In this document: positions 25,321 to 31,836 of the stretch, piece after piece | Layout: the number at the start of each line of letters is the position of its first letter | How positions within the stretch are numbered: position 1 is the stretch's first letter | Assembly (NCBI GenBank): GCA_020848995.1 | Contig: JADLHA010000052.1 | Span: 1 to 64,000, forward strand | Direction of reading: 5' to 3' | Source: Saprospiraceae bacterium | GTDB lineage: Bacteria > Bacteroidota > Bacteroidia > Chitinophagales > Saprospiraceae | DNA length: 64,000 nt | Translations under genes and position numbers: made by a program | The notes under the pieces: model-generated | The model's input: only the letters and a program-made list of their open reading frames with translations | The model's database searches: none | What the model was told of the DNA's origin: nothing

Positions 25321-25928
25321 GCCTCTGCGACAACTTCCTGCACTTCCGGCACCATGCGCTTGAGCAGGCCTTCAATGCCCGCCTTCAGCGTAACGGTGGA
25401 AGAGGGGCAGCCGCTGCAGGAACCCTGCATCATAACGGTCACGATGCCGTCTTCATAATGCTTGAACTCGATGTTGCCACCGTCCATCTCGACGGCAGGA
25501 CGCACGTACGTATCGATCATGTCGCGGATGCGTTGCACGATCTCACCGTCGCGCTCGCTGTATTGTCCGCCTCCGGCAGGTTGAAGTTGCGACTGGGTAA
25601 ATTCGGCATATCCCTCGTCGACGATCTTCGTCCCCGCCTCGATGAGCGACTTCACCAGTTCTTTTGCGGCAATCATGATTTCACTCCAATCGAAGTGTGG
25701 CGTTTTGGTGATCGTGACAAAGTTGTTGGAGATGTAAACGGATTGAACGTATTCTTCTCCATAGAGCCTGTCGGCCAGGGGCGACCACTTCCTGGCCATC
25801 TCCCGATCCTTAAAATCGGCGACGCCCTTGTAGAGCATCTGGTTGGTGACGAATTTCAGGGATTCGGGGTTGGGCGTCTGTTCGGTGTAGACCAGGAGTA
25901 CGGTATTGTTCAGCGGTTTAGACTGCAT
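25314..25928 (-). CDS. Nfu-type iron-sulfur cluster scaffold/carrier
   Basis: 204 aa from the ATG giving MQSKPLNNTVLLVYTEQTPN. The Nfu N-terminal domain (TPNPESLKFVTNQMLYKG, about residues 18-95) is followed by a linker and the NifU C-terminal domain with GSCSGCPSSTVTLKAGIEGL. Cys171 and Cys174 bind the cluster. It transfers Fe-S clusters to apoproteins. It ends in the palindrome described at 25302. Confidence 0.93.
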   Translation of the reverse strand: MQSKPLNNTVLLVYTEQTPNPESLKFVTNQMLYKGVADFKDREMARKWSPLADRLYGEEYVQSVYISNNFVTITKTPHFDWSEIMIAAKELVKSLIEAGTKIVDEGYAEFTQSQLQPAGGGQYSERDGEIVQRIRDMIDTYVRPAVEMDGGNIEFKHYEDGIVTVMMQGSCSGCPSSTVTLKAGIEGLLKRMVPEVQEVVAEAE

Positions 25929-25971
25929 TGCGCGTAGTTTTTTACAATGACAAACGAGGTACATGCCTTGT

Positions 25972-26760
25972 TCATGGCTTCCAAGGGATTTTATAGTGAC
26001 CTTCCAGGGGGCAGTGGTCGGAGAAGCGGATTTCCCGGTGGTGCTTAAAATAAACCACGCGATCCCTTAAACCGGGGCCCACCGAATGGTAGTCTATACG
26101 CCAGCCCTTGTTTTTGCCATAAGAGCCGGCCCGGAAACTCCACCAGCTGAATTCCACCTGGTCGGGGTACAGGATCCGGAAACTGTCTGAAAACAAATTT
26201 CTGAACCACCGGTCCAGCCAGGCCCTTTCTTCGGGACGGAAGCCGCTTGGGTTGTCCTTGCGCTCCGGATTGTGGATGTCGAGGTCGCGGTGGACGATGT
26301 TGTAGTCACCGACGACGAGGAGCTCCGGTCGCCGCTGTACCAGTTTTTCAAAATAGGGGTAAACGTCTTCGAGAAAGCGCATTTTAAAAGCGTGCCGGTC
26401 TTCGCCGGAAGATCCCGAGGGGAAATAGCTGTTGCAAAGCAAAAACGTGCCAAAATCGAGCAACAGCATGCGGCCCTCGCGGTCATAAGCTTCCATACCA
26501 AAACCGCGAACCACCTCAACCGGTGTGCATTTGCTCAGAACGGCAACGCCGCTGTAGCCCTTTTTTTCCGCACAGTTCCAGTAGGTCTGGTAGCCTTCCC
26601 CGGCAAACATCGACTCGTCGGCCAGGCTGGCATCGACCTTGATTTCCTGAAGACAGACCATGTCGAAGTCATGATTGCGCAACCAGTCGCGGAAACCCTT
26701 GCCCAGGGCAGACCGCAATCCGTTGACGTTCAAACTGGCAATGCGCAGCAATTTTTCCAT
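25972..26760 (-). CDS. xth: Exodeoxyribonuclease III
   Basis: 262 aa, the full exonuclease-endonuclease-phosphatase fold. IASLNVNGLRSALGKG is at the N-terminus, DMVCLQEIKVDA carries the metal-binding Glu, VVGDYNIVHRDLDIHNP the Asp/Asn active site, and GWRIDYHSV with RFSDHCPLEGHY the C-terminal Asp/His. It cuts DNA at abasic sites and removes 3' blocks in base-excision repair. Same strand as nfu, 43 bases upstream of it. Confidence 0.95.
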   Translation of the reverse strand: MEKLLRIASLNVNGLRSALGKGFRDWLRNHDFDMVCLQEIKVDASLADESMFAGEGYQTYWNCAEKKGYSGVAVLSKCTPVEVVRGFGMEAYDREGRMLLLDFGTFLLCNSYFPSGSSGEDRHAFKMRFLEDVYPYFEKLVQRRPELLVVGDYNIVHRDLDIHNPERKDNPSGFRPEERAWLDRWFRNLFSDSFRILYPDQVEFSWWSFRAGSYGKNKGWRIDYHSVGPGLRDRVVYFKHHREIRFSDHCPLEGHYKIPWKP

Positions 26761-27131
26761 GACCCTTGCGATTTGTTGGGCAATGATAAGGTTTTTGTCC
26801 AGCAGCCATTGCGTTTCCGCCCCCTTTGTTTATTCGCCACATGTATTTTTTACATCATTTGACCAATCACCCCGACAGGGTAATTTTCAAAGCAGCTGAC
26901 GCCTGCAAAGGCCCATTTGGCAAGGCTTTCATCCGGTCTCTCCGCGTGGGCCAACATATTATCCTTTATTGCTATGGTATGGTTTTTGAACCTGAATCAG
27001 AACTTCAGGTAAAGAGCCGACCGGTATAACTACAAACGTTGCGACGGAAGACCCTCGAAGGGGCCCGATGTCCATTTCCACTTAACGAATTGGAAACCAA
27101 TAAATGCTCATTCATTAATTTCAGAAAGCGT
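26761..27131. other. Intergenic stretch without convincing gene
   Basis: 371 bases between the xth start and a small membrane-protein frame. A 67-codon open frame at 26826-27029 has no signal peptide or domain. No terminator was seen and no perfect TAnnTTTG box was found on either strand. Confidence 0.45.
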
Positions 27132-27242
27132 ATGAAGACAAACCAGACCCCAGCTGTTTTGTACAAGGACGTCAGGTTCTGGCTGGTAACCATTTTGACC
27201 GTACTCCTGGTCGTTTTACTGGTAGCCAGCTATCCCGCCTGA
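27132..27242 (+). CDS. Possible 36-aa single-pass membrane protein
   Basis: MKTNQTPAVLYKDVRFWLVT, then a strongly hydrophobic stretch (ILTVLLVVLLVASYP) and a TGA that directly abuts the convergent nadC stop. The polar N-terminus plus one helix is typical of small membrane proteins, and the ATG follows an AT-rich leader. I do not recognise the family. It could also be a chance frame. Confidence 0.4.
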   Translation: MKTNQTPAVLYKDVRFWLVTILTVLLVVLLVASYPA

Positions 27243-28094
27243 TCAACCTTGTATCTTCAGGCTAAGATCGAGGCTTCCGGCACTGTGCGTCAGGGCTCCA
27301 ACCGAAATGAAATCGACTCCCGTTTGGGCGATTTTGCGGACGGACTCCAGGCTGACACCTCCGGAAGCTTCGGTTTTAAAGCGATTCCCAATCATTTCAA
27401 CCCCTTCCCTCAATAGCGCCAGCGCAAAATTGTCCAGCATGATCTGGTCAACGTCGCCGGTGGACAACACTTCTTCAATTTCGACGAGGTTTTTGACTTC
27501 AATGGTGATGCCGCGGTCGCGCATACAGTGCACCCGTGCGAAATCATTTACAGCCTGAATGGCCTGGGTGATCCCGCCACACGCCTGGATGTGGTTATCC
27601 TTGATCATAAAGCGGTCGAAAAGCCCGTACCGGTAGTTTGCACAGCCACCCAGGCGAACAGCCCACTTTTCAAAATAGCGGTTGAGCGGTGTGGTCTTTC
27701 GCGTATCGAGGAGGACGACCGGCAGGTCTTCCACTTCTGCTTTGAAGCGGTTGGCCAGACTGGCTATGCCGCTCATGCGCTGCATCAGGTTGAGCACCAG
27801 CCGCTCCGCTTTCAGCAGGGCACGGGTATTGGCGTGTACCTCAAAAGCCAGCTCTCCAAAATGGACGACGGATCCATCTTCCTTGAACACCTCGAAGGCA
27901 TGAGCGGGATCTACCTTGCTGAATATGGAACGCGCTGCTTCAACCCCCGCAATGACCCCGTCTTCCTTGACCTTGAGGATGGCCTTCGATTGCTGATGCT
28001 CCGGAATGCATGCCATCGAAGTGATGTCGCCATCCCGGACATCTTCGTCCAAAGCCATTTCGATATAGCGCTCCATGTCAAAACCAGACACCAT
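27243..28094 (-). CDS. nadC: Nicotinate-nucleotide diphosphorylase (carboxylating)
   Basis: 283 aa; the ATG six codons in (MERYIEMALDEDVRDGDITS) is an alternative start. Quinolinate phosphoribosyltransferase features: LALDEDxxxGDIT-type N-terminus, ERLVLNLMQRMSGIASL, VVLLDTRKTTPLNRYFEKWA, VRLGGCANYRYGLFD and MIKDNHI. The barrel ends with SGGVSLESVRKIAQTGVDFI and SVGALTHSAGSLDLSL. It makes nicotinate mononucleotide from quinolinate. It lies 2 bases after the barrel-protein gene, so they are co-transcribed. Confidence 0.95.
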   Translation of the reverse strand: MVSGFDMERYIEMALDEDVRDGDITSMACIPEHQQSKAILKVKEDGVIAGVEAARSIFSKVDPAHAFEVFKEDGSVVHFGELAFEVHANTRALLKAERLVLNLMQRMSGIASLANRFKAEVEDLPVVLLDTRKTTPLNRYFEKWAVRLGGCANYRYGLFDRFMIKDNHIQACGGITQAIQAVNDFARVHCMRDRGITIEVKNLVEIEEVLSTGDVDQIMLDNFALALLREGVEMIGNRFKTEASGGVSLESVRKIAQTGVDFISVGALTHSAGSLDLSLKIQG

Positions 28095-28096
28095 AC

Positions 28097-28810
28097 TCAG
28101 AAGATCACGCCGATGCGGAAATCCAGGCTGGATACAATGCCCTTCGAGTTTTCTTTAGAGCCATCCGAATAACGCCCGGAATCTTTGGTGATGTCGGTAA
28201 ACGATTGACTGAAGCGGATGCCACCCACCAGGGAAAGGTCTTCCGAAAGGGTTTTCTCCAAACCTGCGTAAATGCCGTAAAACAATACGAAGAATTGCAT
28301 GGCTCCCCGAAGGTCTTCGTCTTTCGTATAAGGCAAGCCGGAAGCAGCAATGTCTCCCCGTGCCTTGGTCCGCATGGCAAGGATCACTTCAGGCGCCACC
28401 AGATGGTAGCGATAGCCTTTGTACTCGTTGGTCCTGAGCTTCAGACCAAAGGGGATGTCGAGGTAGTTCATGCGATAAACAATGCGCGTTCCGGCAGGAA
28501 GGTCGTGGTAGATGGGCTCACTGAGCTCGGCTTCTTTGAGCAGGTCGCCTCCTTTTGTGAACTCGAGTGCCCCGCCCTGCCCCAGTGAAAAACCCAGACC
28601 GCCGACTACGGCCATTTTCGGATTGAACCAATACTCGGCCTGGAGATGCGCCTTGAACGCAAAGCGGGTGTCGTATCGCTTAATGGTGTTTTTATTGGCG
28701 CCCAGCCAACTGTAGGCAGGACCGGCGTGCAAGGTAAAATGGAACTCCTGGGCACAGAGTCCATCCAGAGAAAAGACCATCATCACACAAGAAAACAATA
28801 TGCCTTTCAT
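28097..28810 (-). CDS. Outer-membrane beta-barrel protein (PorT-like)
   Basis: 237 aa with a signal peptide ending in LDGLCAQ (about residue 21). The mature part alternates polar and aromatic residues as in 8-10 strand barrels: FTLHAGPAYSWLGANK, AVVGGLGFSLGQGG, MNYLDIPFGLKLRTNEYKG and the final SLDFRIGVIF, ending in Phe. The MNYLDIPFGLKLRT segment is the usual landmark of PorT-type proteins in Bacteroidota. Its role (porin, T9SS-associated or other) cannot be told. Upstream partner of nadC in the same transcript. Confidence 0.75.
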   Translation of the reverse strand: MKGILFSCVMMVFSLDGLCAQEFHFTLHAGPAYSWLGANKNTIKRYDTRFAFKAHLQAEYWFNPKMAVVGGLGFSLGQGGALEFTKGGDLLKEAELSEPIYHDLPAGTRIVYRMNYLDIPFGLKLRTNEYKGYRYHLVAPEVILAMRTKARGDIAASGLPYTKDEDLRGAMQFFVLFYGIYAGLEKTLSEDLSLVGGIRFSQSFTDITKDSGRYSDGSKENSKGIVSSLDFRIGVIF

Positions 28811-28951
28811 ACTTTCGTTTGTTGGATGAAATTCAGAAATTGTGGTAAATCTATTACAAAACAGTCACAACGGCGCACCCCGAAAAGTTCGAACCGATGC
28901 AGGGCTAACAGCCGATTGCGCTGAACAATAACGATCTCAAGAAAACAAACC

Positions 28952-30013
28952 ATGACCGGTAAATCGAGGGTTTTAGCCATATATGCCATCGCAGGGTTGT
29001 TGCTGATTGCCTGCCGCAGGGATGGCGCCGAAAAAACTCCCGACGTCAGAAACGTTGAAGCAAAGCTGGAGCTCATCCGGTTTGACCAGGCTTGCGATCC
29101 GGGCTCAGCAGAGGGCCCTGGCATCCAGCTGCTCCGACTGTGCAGGGGGCACGAAGCCTTCTGCGAATTGTATTTCAATACCATTTTGGGACTGCAGTTG
29201 CCTGAAGACAGTGCCGGAGTCGAAGCGGCGGTTGCCCTGGACCATTTTTTCAATCAGGAGGAGCGCAAAAAAACGATGGCCAAGGTCCTTTCCCAGTTAC
29301 CGGATGAGCGGGAACTGCAAGACGGATTCAGAAGGTCCCTGCAATACTTCAAACACTATTTTCCGCAGGAACAAGAGCCCGCATTTTATCTGGCCTTTTG
29401 CGATTTTTCCTATGGCAACTTCATTTTTTCACGCGAATCAGGGGGAGACGGCCTTGGAGTCGGAGTAGAGTTTTTTGCCGGAGATGCCATCGACTACCGG
29501 TCGATCGACCCGGAAAACCCCGCGTTTTCAGATTACCTCACCCGGAGTTTTAACAAAGACCACCTGGTGGGGAAGACCTGGGATGCCTGGCTGGAAGACC
29601 GGATCCCGGTACCGGCAACCTCCCGGCTGATCGACTTCATGCTGCAGCGCGGGAAAAAATTATACATCCTAACCAAACTTTTGCCGGATGTAGCCGATAC
29701 CGCCTTATTCGACCTGCCGGAGGCACAACTGAAATGGTGCAGGAGCAACAAGGTCGACATCTGGAGTTTCTTTCTGAATGGTAAGTTGCTGTACTCTTCG
29801 GAATTGTTAAAGTTTAACAAATACATCAATCCCAGTCCTAACTCCCCGGGCATGCCGGCAGAGGCCCCTGGCCGCACGGGGAGCTACATAGGCTATGAAA
29901 TGGTTCGTTCCTACATGGAGCGAAACCCGGAAAAGCAACTCAGCGACCTGTTGGAAGCATCGGACAGCCAGACCTTTTTGCAGGAGGCCCGGTTCAAACC
30001 CCGGAACGAATGA
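28952..30013 (+). CDS. gldB: Gliding motility lipoprotein GldB
   Basis: 353 aa. Signal peptide with lipobox LLIAC, lipidated Cys21. The GldB/DUF2268-like pattern is clear: LELIRFDQACD, ELYFNTILGL, RRSLQYFKHYFPQEQEPAFY, LGVGVEFFAGDAIDYRSI, LIDFMLQRGKKLYILTKLLP, LKWCRSNKVDIWSFFLNGKL and GRTGSYIGYEMVRSYMERNP. GldB is an essential inner-membrane/periplasmic lipoprotein for gliding and type IX secretion. It is divergent from the barrel-nadC pair and followed at 149 bases by tatA. Confidence 0.85.
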   Translation: MTGKSRVLAIYAIAGLLLIACRRDGAEKTPDVRNVEAKLELIRFDQACDPGSAEGPGIQLLRLCRGHEAFCELYFNTILGLQLPEDSAGVEAAVALDHFFNQEERKKTMAKVLSQLPDERELQDGFRRSLQYFKHYFPQEQEPAFYLAFCDFSYGNFIFSRESGGDGLGVGVEFFAGDAIDYRSIDPENPAFSDYLTRSFNKDHLVGKTWDAWLEDRIPVPATSRLIDFMLQRGKKLYILTKLLPDVADTALFDLPEAQLKWCRSNKVDIWSFFLNGKLLYSSELLKFNKYINPSPNSPGMPAEAPGRTGSYIGYEMVRSYMERNPEKQLSDLLEASDSQTFLQEARFKPRNE

Positions 30014-30162
30014 GGCCACGGCTGGGTTATAGGACTATGGAGTTGTCCGGGCCGTTTGCGGGGCAGGATTCCGCGGAAGGAAACGGAAGGCTGTCCGAAC
30101 CGGCGGCCAGTGGGCACGGATTCGGATTATTCCAATAACTTTGGGCTTTTAAAGATCAGGAT

Positions 30163-30378
30163 ATGAAAATGCTATTGCTGGGAAACCTGGGAGCCACCGA
30201 GATCATCGTCATTTTGTTGATTGTGCTCCTGCTGTTTGGAGGGAAGAAGATCCCTGAACTCATGCGCGGACTGGGGTCGGGCATCCGGGAATTCAACCGG
30301 GCCAAGAACGACATTTCCAACGAAATCCGGGAAGGCATGCGGGATACCGACCGCAAGCGCCTCGATGGAGACCAATAA
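30163..30378 (+). CDS. tatA: Sec-independent protein translocase TatA/TatE
   Basis: 71 aa. One N-terminal membrane helix ([20 protein letters not shown]) is followed by the conserved [20 protein letters not shown] amphipathic hinge and a charged tail. It forms the pore-like component that moves folded twin-arginine substrates across the inner membrane. No tatC is in the window. Same strand as gldB and the OmpH-like gene, 32 bases before the latter. Confidence 0.93.
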   Translation: MKMLLLGNLGATEIIVILLIVLLLFGGKKIPELMRGLGSGIREFNRAKNDISNEIREGMRDTDRKRLDGDQ

Positions 30379-30410
30379 ACCATAATTCCCATTCAACGTT
30401 TTTCTCTGCT

Positions 30411-30914
30411 ATGAACTGCATCCACCGCATGAGTTGCATTGCCATGATGCTGTTGCCGTTGATCTTGCCGGCACAGAAAGTTGGACATTTCCATTATCCC
30501 AACCTGATCGACAGTCTGCAAGAGGCACGCGAGGCTACGGTCACCCTTCGCCAATACGAAAAGGCCCTCACTGCCAGTGGAGATACCATGGTCATGCGAT
30601 TCCAGGAAAAGCTAAAGACCTACCAGGGCGAAATGAAAAGGGGCAACCTGACCGGGCGACAGCAAAAAGAAATGGAAGCGGAGCTCGAGGTCGAGCAAAA
30701 CGCCATTGTCAATTATCGCGAATCCGTCCGCCAGTCGCTGGATAAAAAGCGCAATGAACTCAAATTGCCCATCTTGCAAAAGATCGAGCGGGTCATTCGG
30801 GAGCTGGCAAAGGAAGAAGGTTACGCTTTTGTTTTCGACAGTTCGGCGGGTCTGTTGTATTTCAGGGACAGCGAAGACATTTTTTCAAAAGTGTTTCGCA
30901 AGCTACAGCCCTGA
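30411..30914 (+). CDS. OmpH/Skp-like periplasmic chaperone
   Basis: 167 aa with a signal peptide ending near LILPAQK. The mature part is mostly a long alpha-helical coiled coil: FQEKLKTYQGEMKRGNLTGR, EMEAELEVEQNAIVNYRESV and KRNELKLPILQKIERVIREL. The typical OmpH C-terminal strand YAFVFDSSAGLLYF follows. It holds unfolded outer-membrane proteins in the periplasm. The family is often present in several copies in Bacteroidota. Confidence 0.88.
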   Translation: MNCIHRMSCIAMMLLPLILPAQKVGHFHYPNLIDSLQEAREATVTLRQYEKALTASGDTMVMRFQEKLKTYQGEMKRGNLTGRQQKEMEAELEVEQNAIVNYRESVRQSLDKKRNELKLPILQKIERVIRELAKEEGYAFVFDSSAGLLYFRDSEDIFSKVFRKLQP

Positions 30915-30932
30915 GCTGAAGCCCTGTGGCGC

Positions 30933-31712
30933 TCAATCTTCGAAGCGCAGGTGTTTTACGGTGATGTCTTTGTCGATGAGTTTTTTTAGCGAGTCGATGC
31001 CGATGCGCAGGTGCGTGTGCAGGTAATTCGCGTTGACGTCGCGATCGCTGTCTTCTGTTTTGACTCCTTCGGGCACCATGGGCATGTCCGACACGAGCAG
31101 CAAGGCTCCGGCAGGCATCCGGTTTTTAAACGCGGCTACAAAGAGGGTAGCCGTTTCCATATCGATGGCCAGGGCCCGCAACCCGGTGAGGTAGGTTTTG
31201 AAATCGCTGCGGTGCTCCCATAGCCGCTTGTTGGTGGTGTACACCGTTCCCGTCCAGTAATCCAGTTCGTATTGCCGAATGGTGGAGGAAATCGCCTTTT
31301 GGAGGGCAAAGGCGGGCAAAGCCGGGACCTCGGGAGGAAGGTAGTCGTTGGAGGTGCCCTCTCCGCGGATGGCGGCTATGGGCAATACGAAATCGCCAAC
31401 TTTGTTTTTGCCGCTTTTGAGACCGCCGCATTTTCCCAGGAAAAGCACGGCCTTGGGCTGGATGGCGGTGAGGAGGTCGACGATGGTTCCGGCGTTGGGG
31501 CTGCCCATGCCAAAGTTGATGATGGTCATGTTGTTGGCGGTTGCGTTGGGCATGGTGCGGTCGCGACCGCAAACGGGGACGCCGAACCATTCCGCAAAAC
31601 AATCGACGTAGGTGTTGAAATTGACGAGCAGGATGTATTGTCCGAAGCCGGACAGAGGCACGCCCGTATAGCGGGGCAGCCAGTTTTCGACGATTTCGCG
31701 TTTGGTCTTCAT
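30933..31712 (-). CDS. amn: AMP nucleosidase
   Basis: 259 aa from the ATG giving MKTKREIVENWLPRYTGVPL. The purine nucleoside phosphorylase/nucleosidase fold shows INFGMGSPNAGTIVDLLTAI, AVLFLGKCGGLKSGKNKVGD, RGEGTSNDYLPPEVPALPAF and ALAIDMETATLFVAAF, where the Glu binds ribose. It hydrolyses AMP to adenine and ribose 5-phosphate. It is shorter than the E. coli enzyme because it lacks the N-terminal regulatory domain, as usual in Bacteroidota. Convergent with the OmpH-like gene. Confidence 0.92.
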   Translation of the reverse strand: MKTKREIVENWLPRYTGVPLSGFGQYILLVNFNTYVDCFAEWFGVPVCGRDRTMPNATANNMTIINFGMGSPNAGTIVDLLTAIQPKAVLFLGKCGGLKSGKNKVGDFVLPIAAIRGEGTSNDYLPPEVPALPAFALQKAISSTIRQYELDYWTGTVYTTNKRLWEHRSDFKTYLTGLRALAIDMETATLFVAAFKNRMPAGALLLVSDMPMVPEGVKTEDSDRDVNANYLHTHLRIGIDSLKKLIDKDITVKHLRFED

Positions 31713-31721
31713 GGTTTGGTG

Positions 31722-31729
31722 CAAATTTA
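31722..31729 (-). promoter_or_regulatory. -7 element of amn
   Basis: TAAATTTG on the minus strand exactly matches TAnnTTTG, 9 bases before the ATG at 31712. A TTTG at 31755-31758 could be the -33 box, although the 25-base spacing is long. Confidence 0.5.
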
Positions 31730-31805
31730 GGCTTTTCGCAGAGGCGCCACGTGCCAAAATACCCCCCGGTTGGCGCCAACCCAGCCCCGGTCATTTCCAC
31801 AATGA

Positions 31806-31824
31806 TGAGTAAAAAAATTACTCA
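31806..31824 (-). terminator. 19-bp palindrome after carB, possible terminator
   Basis: TGAGTAATTTTTTTACTCA is identical in all 19 bases to the palindrome at 25302-25320. Here it lies 12 bases after the carB stop. Being in the same relative position after two unrelated minus-strand genes suggests a 3'-end function. Confidence 0.45.
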
Positions 31825-31836
31825 AAAATCAATGCA

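Noticed and set aside
26826..27029. 67-codon frame upstream of the small membrane protein
   Set aside because: No domain, signal or consensus promoter; likely random.
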